NCBI RefSeq assembly: GCF_003711205.1 | Contig: NZ_CP031013.1 | Location: forward strand, 1,964,501-2,028,500 | Direction of reading: 5' to 3' | From: Polaromonas sp. SP1 | Lineage (GTDB): Bacteria; Pseudomonadota; Gammaproteobacteria; Burkholderiales; Burkholderiaceae_C | DNA length: 64,000 nucleotides | Part shown: one piece after another, positions 1 through 9,768 of the stretch | Layout of the letters: each line of letters begins with the position of its first letter | How positions within the stretch are numbered: position 1 is the stretch's first letter | Made by a program: the position numbers and the translations under genes | Notes under the pieces: generated by a model | Told to the model about the DNA's origin: nothing | The model's input: only the letters and a program-made list of their open reading frames with translations | The model's database searches: none

Positions 1-336
1 AAAGCGAAACCTGTGCAACTTCCTAATGGTCGCTTCTGGGAAAAGAAAGGCGATGCGCATCAGCATTTCAAGGACATGCTTGCGCGGTATCCAGTGGGTG
101 AGCGCGTCATGGATGCCCAAGACGAGTCCGATTTGACAGCTCTTCTGCAGGTATATGACAGTGCTGTGCCATCCGGAGCTCCCACAAAGTGTGGCACCGG
201 TGTCGCGTTCTTCTCCAAACAGACCAATCGGGGAGACGGATACTCCACAGATGGGTTTCATGTACACCGCAAGGACGGCACGCAGATCGACTTCAGCTAT
301 CCGGATGCACTGACGGTAGCCGCCAATTTGCCGTAG
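1..336 (+). CDS. DUF3223 (DCL-like) protein, 5' end outside window
   Basis: The frame is open from base 1, so the true start is probably just upstream; a GTG at 13 is the first internal candidate. The visible protein (about 110 residues) has the pattern LPNGRFWEKKGDA, then FKDMLARYPVGE, a DESDLTALLQVYD helix and the C-terminal FHVHRKDG / IDFSYPDAL. This is the layout of DUF3223, the family named after plant DCL (defective chloroplasts and leaves) proteins. The biochemical role of bacterial members is not established; the plant members are linked to rRNA processing. GC content and codon use look lower than in the genes after 1200. It lies 35 bp before a UPF0489 gene on the same strand. Confidence 0.6.
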   Translation, partial: KAKPVQLPNGRFWEKKGDAHQHFKDMLARYPVGERVMDAQDESDLTALLQVYDSAVPSGAPTKCGTGVAFFSKQTNRGDGYSTDGFHVHRKDGTQIDFSYPDALTVAANLP

Positions 337-371
337 CGGGTCTTCTGGTGGACCTTTAGCCTCTACCTCTT

Positions 372-1160
372 ATGGCGCTAACAGATTTCTACGACCTTCG
401 CCAGATTCGCGGAAAGCGCGTATATATCGTTGACGACCACCACAAAGCGCTGGCCGCTTGGGCGGTAGAGCGGCGCGCTTTGGAGCGCCCGCCGACGCTC
501 ATCACCGTCGACCACCATATGGACACGGACGATTCCTTCCGAAAGTATGCTTTTCTGAAAACGGAGGGTGCGGGAGAGGACGAGGAGATCGAAGCTATTC
601 GCGCTGAGCAGCTCGCAAAGCTGAATCGGCAGGATGACGCGTCTCTGGCCGCTGCGATTGACATCCTCGCGCACGACGAGCATATCCAAGCGGCGGTGGC
701 GTGCGGCATCCTTGTCCGATCGTTTTCGATCCAGCTTAGTGATGGAGGAGGTTCGGATCTTGGCGAAACACGGCGAGACGGTCTATACGTCATTTCGCAT
801 AGGTGCGCGATTGGCTGTGAAAAGCGGACCTATGACGAAGAGTGCGCGCGTCACCACTCGGACCAGATCATCGAGAGCACGTACCTTGAAGATCAGCTCG
901 TCCGCGCAAACGCGCTTGCGGCATCAATTGGTTTGCCCACTGTAGAGACACAGCCATATATCCTAGATATCGATCTCGACTGCTTTCATTCTTGGAGTGC
1001 AACGCAGCCGCGCGACGACTCGACGCTTCGGCGACTGATGGCTGGCGCCTTGGCTATTACCATTGCGACCGAGCCAAAGTGCGTTGAAGAACTTTGGCTC
1101 GATGACAAATGTGCCCCTGACCATGCTTCGATACTCTCTCGATTGCTGGCAAGGATTTAG
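372..1160 (+). CDS. UPF0489 family protein, ureohydrolase-like
   Basis: This 262-residue protein resembles UPF0489, a family with an arginase-like fold; some bacterial members act as peptide arginases that turn arginine into ornithine in ribosomal peptides. Visible metal-site-like motifs are VDDHHK (residues 20-25), VDHHMDTD (46-53) and DIDLDCF (199-205), which mirror the DxHxD and DxDxD metal ligands of ureohydrolases. No precursor peptide gene or other maturation enzyme is visible nearby, so the substrate is unknown. The ATG at 372 has no strong Shine-Dalgarno sequence, but the VDDHHK motif near the N-terminus fits this start. The local GC of about 50-55% differs from the following genes, which suggests an accessory segment. 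Confidence 0.65.
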   Translation: MALTDFYDLRQIRGKRVYIVDDHHKALAAWAVERRALERPPTLITVDHHMDTDDSFRKYAFLKTEGAGEDEEIEAIRAEQLAKLNRQDDASLAAAIDILAHDEHIQAAVACGILVRSFSIQLSDGGGSDLGETRRDGLYVISHRCAIGCEKRTYDEECARHHSDQIIESTYLEDQLVRANALAASIGLPTVETQPYILDIDLDCFHSWSATQPRDDSTLRRLMAGALAITIATEPKCVEELWLDDKCAPDHASILSRLLARI

Positions 1161-1205
1161 GCTTTGGTCGTGACTCACTAAGTCTTACCCCATACTCTTG
1201 CGTAG

Positions 1206-2234
1206 CTAGCTTTTACGTCTGAAATCGCCGGGCGTCATCCCCGCCCAAATTTGAAACGCCCGAATAAAACTCTTCTCATTCCGAAACCCCGAAGCCTCAG
1301 CCACCTGCTTGATAGGCTTTGAGGTTCTCAGCAGCAACTCCTTCGCCTTCTCAAACCGCACCTCATCCTTGAGCTGTTGCAGCGAAGCGCCTTCTTCCTG
1401 AATTTGGCGGTGCAATGAGCGCGCCGACATATTCAGTGCAGCAGCCAAAGTCTCCGCATTGTGTGAGGCCACCGCAGGGTTCGCCAGCGCTTGGCGCACC
1501 TGCTCTACCAGCAACCTGTCGCGCCGGTACTGCAATACCGTTAGCGGCAAGGCTCGCTGCAGCATCTGCTGCAAGGCTTTTTCATCGCGGCGCAGCGGCA
1601 AGGCCAGGTAGCGCGCATCAAAGCGGATCTCGGCCTGTGCGGCATTGAATTGCAGCGGCCCGGGGAACATCAGCCCATAGGCTTCCACATGCGGCGGCGT
1701 AGCAAACGGAAATCTTGCGCCTTGCAACGGGATGCGCGAGTCCACGTACCAGCAGGCCAGGCCGTGGATGTTGCGCAGTACGTGGACCAGGCCAAACTCT
1801 CCGACCTTGCCCGGCTCTTTCTCTTCGACCGTGATGGCCGCTGTGTCGCCGGAGGTGACGACGCGCAGGGTGATGTCGTCGGCAATCAACGCGTGGTGGC
1901 GGCACCAGCGTTTGAGGGCCACGCCCAGGTTGGGCGAGCTGATCGATGCGCGGGCGAGCATGCCGTAGCTGCCCCAGGGCAGTTTGCGGCTGAAGGCGCC
2001 CAGGCCTTCGTCGCCCAGTTCCTGCATGGCGGCGCCTGAGAGCAGCTCCATCTGGCGGGCGGTGATGTGGGCGTTGGCTTGTTTGAGTTGCGCTGGCGTG
2101 ATCTGTGCCAGTTTCAGGGCTTCTGTGGGGCTTTGGCTGTGGCGCTTGTAGGCAGCTGCAATGCTTCTAGCAAAGGCCATGGGCGTGGCGGCTTTGGGTG
2201 GGCTGGTGGGCTTTGCGGTGGCTTTCGTTGGCAT
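1206..2234 (-). CDS. AraC-family regulator, probable liu operon regulator
   Basis: A 342-residue transcription factor: an N-terminal effector-binding region of the arabinose-binding type (about residues 30-220) and a C-terminal AraC helix-turn-helix pair (about 240-340) with SARSLHRQIQEEG and the second-helix pattern SFIRAFQIWAGMTPGDFRR. I chose the ATG at 2234 (MPTKATAKPT); a start at 2276 would add 14 residues. The gene is divergent from the liu carboxylase gene with about 170 bp between them, so it probably controls leucine/isovalerate catabolism; that role is inferred from position. Confidence 0.8.
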   Translation of the reverse strand: MPTKATAKPTSPPKAATPMAFARSIAAAYKRHSQSPTEALKLAQITPAQLKQANAHITARQMELLSGAAMQELGDEGLGAFSRKLPWGSYGMLARASISSPNLGVALKRWCRHHALIADDITLRVVTSGDTAAITVEEKEPGKVGEFGLVHVLRNIHGLACWYVDSRIPLQGARFPFATPPHVEAYGLMFPGPLQFNAAQAEIRFDARYLALPLRRDEKALQQMLQRALPLTVLQYRRDRLLVEQVRQALANPAVASHNAETLAAALNMSARSLHRQIQEEGASLQQLKDEVRFEKAKELLLRTSKPIKQVAEASGFRNEKSFIRAFQIWAGMTPGDFRRKS

Positions 2235-2301
2235 GGTGGCAATTTTCCGCCTCGGTGGCAGGATTTGCAACCTCATTGGCTGTGTCGATGGGGCGGGTTT
2301 T

Positions 2302-2327
2302 CGCTAAGCTGGCTGTTTAGCGCTAAG
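2302..2327. promoter_or_regulatory. Candidate AraC-type operator between regulator and liu operon
   Basis: Two direct copies of CGCTAAG (2302-2308 and 2321-2327) start 19 bp apart, and a palindrome TAGCGCTA overlaps the second (2318-2325). Spaced direct repeats are typical AraC-family half-sites, and the location between the divergent regulator and liuB fits. No binding data; inference from pattern only. Confidence 0.3.
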
Positions 2328-2404
2328 GTAGGGCACATGCACCCCACGGCCCGGTGCAAGCCGGCCCGATTTCAGCGCCCCTCATTCGTATTTCAGGAAC
2401 CGCC

Positions 2405-4027
<1,623 letters not shown>

Positions 4028-4050
4028 CCGCAGCAACCACAAAGCACGCC

Positions 4051-5184
4051 ATGGACAACATCTACATCACCCCTGAGCACGAGCTGCTGCGCGACCAGAT
4101 CGCCCGTTTCATTGCACGCGAAGTCGAGCCCTTTGCTGCTACCTGGGAAGAAGAAGGCTGCGTGCCACGCGAGGTGCTGCGCAAGATGGGTGATGCCGGC
4201 CTGCTGGGCCTGATGTATGAATCAGAGTTCGGCGGCGGCGAGGCCGATGCGCTGACCAACCTGGTGTTTGCCGAGGCCTTGTCGCAGTCGACCTTTGGCG
4301 GTTTCATCATCACGGTGCTGGTGCATACCGATATGGCCAGCCCGCATTTGTTCCATGCGGGCAATGCGGCGCAAAAGGCGAAGTACATGCCCGACGTGAT
4401 TGCCGGCAAGACGATCACCGCCGTCGGCATCACCGAGCCCGGCGCGGGCTCCGACGTGGCCGGCATGCGCATGACCGCCAAACGCGAGGGTGATGAATGG
4501 GTGCTGAACGGCACCAAGATGTTCATCACCAACGGCGTCCACGCCAACCTCTACTTCGTCGCGGCCAAGACCGGCACGGCGCGGCACCAGGTGTCGATGT
4601 TTATCGTCGAGAAGGGCACGCCCGGTTTTACCGTGGGCCGTGCGCTCAAGAAAACCGGCTGGCTGTCTTCCGATACGGCTGAGCTGGTGTTTGACAACGT
4701 GCGCATCCCGGCCGGTAACCTCCTGGGCGAAGAGGGTAAGGGTTTCTATTCGGTCATGAAGAACTTCCAGACCGAACGCATCGCCCTGGCGGCCATGGCC
4801 GTCGGCCACTGCACGCAGGCGCTGCAGATGACGCTGGACTATGTGCGCCAGCGCCAGGCTTTCGGCGCCACGCTGTGGGACAAACAAACCATTCGCCAGC
4901 GCATCGCCATGCTGGACGCCAAGACCCGCGCGGCGCGGCAGTTTATGTACCACTGCGCCTGGTCCGTCACGCAGGGCCGCGACATCGTGCAAGAGGTGTC
5001 CATGCTCAAGGCGCTGACGGGCGAGCTCGTCAACGAAGTGCTGCAGACCTGCCAGCAGTTTCACGGCGGCATGGGCTTTATCCGCGAAACGGCGATTGAG
5101 CGCCTGTGGCGCGACGCCCGTGTGCTGGGCATAGGCGGCGGCGCGACGGAAGTCATGCTGGAAGAAGTGGCCAAACGTTATTAA
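4051..5184 (+). CDS. Acyl-CoA dehydrogenase in the liu operon
   Basis: A 377-residue flavin acyl-CoA dehydrogenase with ITEPGAGSDVAGM (FAD/substrate region) and QQFHGGMGFIRETAIERL near the C-terminus. At the place where most family members carry the catalytic Glu (IYEGT) it has Gly363 in GIGGGATEV, as isovaleryl-CoA and long-chain dehydrogenases lack Glu there; instead Glu242 in FQTERIALA lines up with the alternative catalytic Glu of isovaleryl-CoA dehydrogenase. The position suggests oxidation of isovaleryl-CoA or another branched acyl-CoA. The sequence is not a close look-alike of canonical LiuA, so I give no symbol. A classical IVD may lie elsewhere in the genome. Confidence 0.88.
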   Translation: MDNIYITPEHELLRDQIARFIAREVEPFAATWEEEGCVPREVLRKMGDAGLLGLMYESEFGGGEADALTNLVFAEALSQSTFGGFIITVLVHTDMASPHLFHAGNAAQKAKYMPDVIAGKTITAVGITEPGAGSDVAGMRMTAKREGDEWVLNGTKMFITNGVHANLYFVAAKTGTARHQVSMFIVEKGTPGFTVGRALKKTGWLSSDTAELVFDNVRIPAGNLLGEEGKGFYSVMKNFQTERIALAAMAVGHCTQALQMTLDYVRQRQAFGATLWDKQTIRQRIAMLDAKTRAARQFMYHCAWSVTQGRDIVQEVSMLKALTGELVNEVLQTCQQFHGGMGFIRETAIERLWRDARVLGIGGGATEVMLEEVAKRY

Positions 5185-5197
5185 TGAAATACTGAAC

Positions 5198-5989
5198 ATG
5201 AATCACTTGACCATCCAAGTCGAGGCGCTGGTCGCCACCGTCACGTTGAACCGCCCCGACGTGCGCAATGCCTTTAACCAGGAGGTGATCGCCGAAATGA
5301 CGCAGGCCTTTGTGGAGTTGAGCTTGCGCGATGACGTTCGCTGCATCGTGCTCGCGGCCAACGGCCCGGCCTTCTGTGCGGGTGCAGACCTGAACTGGAT
5401 GCGTAGCATGGCCGACTACACCTATGAGCAAAACCAGGAAGACGCGGGCCGCCTGGCGACCATGATCCAGGCGGTTTACGAATGCCCCCTGCCTGTCATT
5501 GCCCGCATACAGGGCGATGTCTACGCGGGCGGCACCGGCCTGGTGGCGGCGTGCGACATGGCCGTGTCGGTCGATACGGCCGGCTACTGCCTCAGTGAAG
5601 TCAAGCTGGGCCTGATTCCGGCCACCATCAGCCCGTATGTGATTCGAGCCATGGGCGCGCGGGCTGCGCATCGCTACTTCCTCACGGCCGAGCGGTTTGA
5701 CGCGGCCGAGGCTTTGCGCATTGGTTTTGTGCACGAGGTGGTGACGGCCGACGCGCTGGACGCAAAGGTGGCCGAGCTGGTGAAAGCCGTCGTCAATGCC
5801 GGCCCCGAAGCCGTGAAGCTGTGCAAAAAGCTGGTGCAGGACGTGGCCGGCCAGGCCATCACACCCGAACTCACGCAGATGACGGTGCAAAGCATTGCCG
5901 ACGTGCGCGTGAGCCCGGAAGGCCGCGAAGGCGTTCAATCCTTCCTGCAAAAGCGCAAGCCTTCGTGGTTGCCAGCCAAACCTGCATGA
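5198..5989 (+). CDS. liuC: Methylglutaconyl-CoA hydratase (enoyl-CoA hydratase family)
   Basis: A 263-residue crotonase-fold enzyme that hydrates 3-methylglutaconyl-CoA to HMG-CoA. The oxyanion-hole segment FCAGADLNWMRSMA and GDVYAGGTGLVAACDMAV are characteristic, and LSEVKLGLIPATISPYVIRA is the signature seen in LiuC-type hydratases. The start at 5198 lies 13 bp after the dehydrogenase stop. The next gene starts 4 bp after its stop, so the operon is tight here. Confidence 0.9.
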   Translation: MNHLTIQVEALVATVTLNRPDVRNAFNQEVIAEMTQAFVELSLRDDVRCIVLAANGPAFCAGADLNWMRSMADYTYEQNQEDAGRLATMIQAVYECPLPVIARIQGDVYAGGTGLVAACDMAVSVDTAGYCLSEVKLGLIPATISPYVIRAMGARAAHRYFLTAERFDAAEALRIGFVHEVVTADALDAKVAELVKAVVNAGPEAVKLCKKLVQDVAGQAITPELTQMTVQSIADVRVSPEGREGVQSFLQKRKPSWLPAKPA

Positions 5990-5993
5990 CGTC

Positions 5994-6662
5994 ATGAACA
6001 CCCTGGACACCGCACAACTCGTTGCCCTGGCCGGCGCGCTGGGCTGGGCAAGCGGCGTGCGCCTGTACCTCGTTGTAATGCTCACCGGCCTGGCGGGGTT
6101 TATGGGCTGGGTCGATCTGCCTGCGGGTTTGCAGCTGCTGTCGAATCCGGTGGTGCTGGGTGTTAGCGGCTTTCTGGTGTTCATTGAATTTTTTGCCGAC
6201 AAGATTCCGGGTCTGGATTCGTTGTGGGATGTGGTGCATGGTGTCATCCGAGTTCCGGCAGGCGCTGCTCTGGCGGCCGCGGTATTCGGCGCCGACAACG
6301 GCTTGGGCGCGCTGGTGGCGGCCCTGCTGGGCGGCACGCTGGCCGCCACCAGCTTTGCGGCCAAGGCCACCAGCCGCGCGGCCATCAACACCTCGCCCGA
6401 GCCCTTCAGCAATATCGGTGCCTCGCTGCTCGAAGACGGCCTGGTGCCGCTGGGCCTGTGGCTGGCGATTGCACACCCGCTGATTTTTGTCGTGGTGCTG
6501 GCCATTGTGTTGGCGCTCAGCGTCTGGCTGATACGGGTTTGCTGGCGCTTCCTGCGTCAACTGTTTATCCGCGTGGCCCGTATCTTTAGCGGCAGACCTG
6601 ATCCTGGTACCGCTTCCGCTTTCACCTTGAAGTCTCCATTCTCAAAGAACGACCATGTTTAA
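5994..6662 (+). CDS. DUF4126 membrane protein embedded in liu operon
   Basis: A 222-residue hydrophobic protein of the DUF4126 family: repeated hydrophobic segments (about residues 8-40, 45-65, 85-115, 150-185), the motif FFADKIPGLDSLWD (about 64-77) and ATSRAAINTSPEP. Its function is not known. It starts 4 bp after liuC and its last 8 bases overlap the liuD start, so it is probably translationally coupled to the carboxylase alpha subunit. The placement suggests a membrane role linked to leucine/isovalerate catabolism, but co-transcription alone could explain it. Confidence 0.85.
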   Translation: MNTLDTAQLVALAGALGWASGVRLYLVVMLTGLAGFMGWVDLPAGLQLLSNPVVLGVSGFLVFIEFFADKIPGLDSLWDVVHGVIRVPAGAALAAAVFGADNGLGALVAALLGGTLAATSFAAKATSRAAINTSPEPFSNIGASLLEDGLVPLGLWLAIAHPLIFVVVLAIVLALSVWLIRVCWRFLRQLFIRVARIFSGRPDPGTASAFTLKSPFSKNDHV

Positions 6663-8646
6663 AAAAATTCTCATTGCCAACCGTGGAGAGATCGCTTGCC
6701 GGGTTGCCGCTACTGCCAGGCGCATGGCCATTCAATCCGTCGCGGTGTATTCCGACGCGGATGCAGGCGCCAAGCATGTCGGCTTCTGCGACGAGGCCAT
6801 CCACATTGGCGGCAGCGCACCCAAGGACAGCTATCTGCGCTGGGAACGCATCATTGAAGCCGCCAAAGCCACGGGCGCTGAAGCGATTCACCCCGGCTAT
6901 GGTTTCCTCAGCGAGAACGAAGAATTTGCACAGGCTTGCGCCGATGCCGGACTGGTTTTTATCGGCCCGCCGGCCTCCGCCATCAAGGCCATGGGCTTGA
7001 AGGCCGAGTCCAAACAGCTGATGGAAAAAGCCGGCGTGCCGCTGGTGCCGGGCTACCACGGCAGTGACCAGGACCCGGCCCTGCTCAAGCGCGAGGCCGA
7101 TCGCATCGGCTACCCGGTGCTGATCAAAGCCAGCGCGGGCGGCGGCGGCAAGGGCATGCGTGCGGTCGACAAGACCGAAGACTTTGAAGCTGCGCTCGCA
7201 TCGTGCAAACGGGAAGCCATCAACAGCTTTGGCGACGATGCGGTGTTGGTGGAAAAGTATGCCCAGCGCCCGCGCCACATCGAGATCCAGGTGTTTGGCG
7301 ATACCCACGGCAATTACGTCTACCTGTTTGAGCGCGACTGCTCGGTGCAACGCCGCCACCAGAAGGTGCTGGAAGAAGCGCCGGCCCCCGGCATGACGGA
7401 AGCCATGCGCAAGCAGATGGGCGAGGCGGCCGTGGCCGCAGCGCGTGCCGTGAATTACGTCGGTGCTGGCACTGTCGAGTTCATCGTAGAGCAGCGTGCA
7501 GATGGTTCGATGAATTTCTTCTTTATGGAGATGAACACCCGCCTGCAGGTCGAGCACCCAGTGACCGAAGCGATCACCGGCCTGGACCTGGTCGAATGGC
7601 AACTTCGCGTGGCCTCGGGCGAAAAACTGCCGATGGCGCAAGACCAGCTGCGCATCAACGGCCACGCCATTGAAGCGCGCATCTGCGCCGAAACGCCCGA
7701 CAACAACTTCCTGCCAGCCACCGGATCGCTGAATGTCTACAGGAAACCGGTGCACACCGCCTTCGAGCGTGGTCAGGTGCGTGTGGATGACGGCGTGCGT
7801 GAAGGCGATGCCATTTCGCCGTACTACGATTCCATGGTGGCCAAGCTCATCGTCCACGGCGCCACGCGCGAGGAAGCGTTGGCCCGGCTGGACGACGCGC
7901 TGGCGCAAACCCGCATCGTGGGCCTGAGCACCAATGTGCAGTTCCTGCGTTATGTGGTGCGCAGCCCGTCGTTTGCCAATGCCAACCTCGACACCGCGCT
8001 GATCCAGCGCGAAGAAGCCGTGCTCTTCAAACAAGAGCCCGTGGGCCTGGCGATGGCGGCTGCTGCGGCCGTGGCCAAGGCGCTGCTGGATGAGCGTGCG
8101 GCTGAGGGAACTGACCCTTTCAGCCGGCGCGATGGCTGGCGCTCACACGGCACGATGCAGCGGCGCTTTGAATTTGAGTTTCATGGCGAGCCCGCCAAGG
8201 CCACGCTGACGTATTTGCATGACGGCGCTTTGCAACTGGCGATCGGCGAAGCATCGGGCCCGCTGGTATTCACCGAAACCGCGCAAGGCATTGACGTGCA
8301 GTTTGCCGGCCAGCGCATCACCGCGGCGGTGTATGCACAAGGCGAGCTCGACCATATATTTGCCGCCAAAGGCGCGACGCAAATCCTTTCCATTGACCTG
8401 CTGGCCCATGCGGGCGAGGCGCATGCCGAGGGCGGCCGCCTCACGGCGCCCATGCCCGGCAAGGTGGTGTCGTTTACCGTCAAGGCCGGTGACAAGGTGA
8501 GCAAAGGCCAGCCCTTGGCGGTGATGGAAGCGATGAAAATGGAGCACACGATTGCAGCGCCGGCCGACGGTGTGGTGCAGGAACTGTTGTATGCGCCGGG
8601 CGACCAGGTGAGCGAAGGCGCGGAATTGTTGAAAATAGCCGTTTGA
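6655..8646 (+). CDS. liuD: Methylcrotonoyl-CoA carboxylase, biotin-carboxylase/BCCP (alpha) subunit
   Basis: A 663-residue biotin-dependent subunit. The order is biotin carboxylase N-domain (FKKILIANRGEIACR at the start), ATP-grasp (GGGGKGMR about 161-168), EMNTRLQVEHPVTE (292-305), a middle linking domain and a C-terminal biotinyl domain with the biotinylation motif EAMKMEH, acceptor Lys628. It carboxylates its own biotin with ATP and bicarbonate for transfer by LiuB. The ATG at 6655 overlaps the preceding DUF4126 gene by 8 bases. Length and arrangement are those of MCC alpha. Confidence 0.94.
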   Translation: MFKKILIANRGEIACRVAATARRMAIQSVAVYSDADAGAKHVGFCDEAIHIGGSAPKDSYLRWERIIEAAKATGAEAIHPGYGFLSENEEFAQACADAGLVFIGPPASAIKAMGLKAESKQLMEKAGVPLVPGYHGSDQDPALLKREADRIGYPVLIKASAGGGGKGMRAVDKTEDFEAALASCKREAINSFGDDAVLVEKYAQRPRHIEIQVFGDTHGNYVYLFERDCSVQRRHQKVLEEAPAPGMTEAMRKQMGEAAVAAARAVNYVGAGTVEFIVEQRADGSMNFFFMEMNTRLQVEHPVTEAITGLDLVEWQLRVASGEKLPMAQDQLRINGHAIEARICAETPDNNFLPATGSLNVYRKPVHTAFERGQVRVDDGVREGDAISPYYDSMVAKLIVHGATREEALARLDDALAQTRIVGLSTNVQFLRYVVRSPSFANANLDTALIQREEAVLFKQEPVGLAMAAAAAVAKALLDERAAEGTDPFSRRDGWRSHGTMQRRFEFEFHGEPAKATLTYLHDGALQLAIGEASGPLVFTETAQGIDVQFAGQRITAAVYAQGELDHIFAAKGATQILSIDLLAHAGEAHAEGGRLTAPMPGKVVSFTVKAGDKVSKGQPLAVMEAMKMEHTIAAPADGVVQELLYAPGDQVSEGAELLKIAV

Positions 8647-8686
8647 CGGTGTTTTGACGCCAAACGTAATTTCAGCGGGATTTTTC

Positions 8687-9625
8687 ATGCGCATCAGTTT
8701 TTGCTGCTCCGACACCAAACCCCAACCTTGGGTAGACGGCCTCAAGGCCGCGTTCCCCGACGCACAAGTGAGTCTTTGGTCCGCCGGCGATGAACCCGCC
8801 GACTACGCCGTGGTCTGGATGCCGCCCCAGCAGTTTTTTGACGAACAGCCGCAAATCAAAGGCATCTTCAATATTGGCGCAGGCGTCGATGCATTGATGA
8901 AGCTGCGGCTTCCGGCCGGTGTGCCGGTGGTGCGTCTGGACGATGCCGGCATGTCGGCGCAAATGGCCGAATATGTGTGCCACGCGGTGATTCGCCACTT
9001 TCGCGAATTCGACAACTATGAGGCCGATATCGCCGCCGGAAAATGGTCCTACCGCAAGCCCCGGCTGCGCGCCGACTTTCCCATCGGCGTGATGGGCCTG
9101 GGTGTGTTGGGTGAACGCGTCAGCCGCGCGCTTGCGCAGTTTGATTTTCCGGTCAATGGCTGGAGCCGTTCGCCCAAGACGATTGAAGGCGTAAAGGGCT
9201 TTTCAGGCGAGGCGGGCGGGCAGGGCTTCCAGGATTTCCTGGCGGCCAGCCGCATCCTGGTGTGCCTGCTGCCCCTGACGCCAGACACACAGAACATCAT
9301 GAATCACGACACCCTGTCGCGCTTGCAGCCTGGTGGCTACGTGATCAACGTGGCGCGCGGCAGCCATCTGGTCGAGGGCGACCTGATCACGCTGATCGAC
9401 AACGGGCACCTGGCCGGCGCGACGCTGGACGTGTTCCGCACCGAGCCGCTGCCGGCCGACCATGTTTTCTGGAAGCACCCCAGGATCACCATCACACCGC
9501 ATACCTCGGCCCGCACGCTGCGCGAGGAAAGCATTGCCCAGATTGCAAAGAAGATACGCAGCCTGGCCAATGGCGCGCCGATTTCCACCCTCGCCGGTGT
9601 GGTTGACCCGAAAAAGGGATACTGA
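8687..9625 (+). CDS. Glyoxylate/hydroxypyruvate reductase A-type D-2-hydroxyacid dehydrogenase
   Basis: A 312-residue D-isomer 2-hydroxyacid dehydrogenase, the same length as E. coli GhrA. The Rossmann motif is GVMGLGVLGERVS; catalytic positions are Arg in INVARGSHLVEGD, Glu in DVFRTEPLP and His in ITITPHTSA. It reduces glyoxylate, hydroxypyruvate or a related 2-keto acid with NAD(P)H. ATG at 8687 (MRISFCC) is preferred to a TTG at 8654. It lies 40 bp after liuD and is followed by a dispersed repeat before liuE; a role in leucine catabolism is not obvious. Confidence 0.85.
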   Translation: MRISFCCSDTKPQPWVDGLKAAFPDAQVSLWSAGDEPADYAVVWMPPQQFFDEQPQIKGIFNIGAGVDALMKLRLPAGVPVVRLDDAGMSAQMAEYVCHAVIRHFREFDNYEADIAAGKWSYRKPRLRADFPIGVMGLGVLGERVSRALAQFDFPVNGWSRSPKTIEGVKGFSGEAGGQGFQDFLAASRILVCLLPLTPDTQNIMNHDTLSRLQPGGYVINVARGSHLVEGDLITLIDNGHLAGATLDVFRTEPLPADHVFWKHPRITITPHTSARTLREESIAQIAKKIRSLANGAPISTLAGVVDPKKGY

Positions 9626-9630
9626 AGAAT

Positions 9631-9729
9631 GTGGCCCCCACGGTCGCTCACTGCGTGTAGCTTCCTGCCCCCCGAGGGGTCTGCCCGCCTGCGGCCTGGC
9701 AAAGCCAGTTCCGCGGCTCATGCTGGCCT
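9631..9729 (+). repeat. Dispersed repeat family A, copy 1
   Basis: Contains CACTGCGTGTAGC, a CCCCCGAGGGG palindrome and GGCAAAGCCAGTTCCGCGGC, ending GCTCATGCTGG. Closely similar copies occur at 28440, 48934 (reverse), and more distant ones at 15003, 24931, 26951 and 28575. It sits between two co-directional liu operon genes. Confidence 0.8.
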
Positions 9730-9768
9730 GGAAACCGGTGCCCGCATGTGACTACTTGAAAGAGCTCT

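Noticed and set aside
5153..6505. 450-codon minus-strand frame over liuC and the DUF4126 gene
   Set aside because: It crosses two genuine co-directional genes, has low-complexity composition and no domain.
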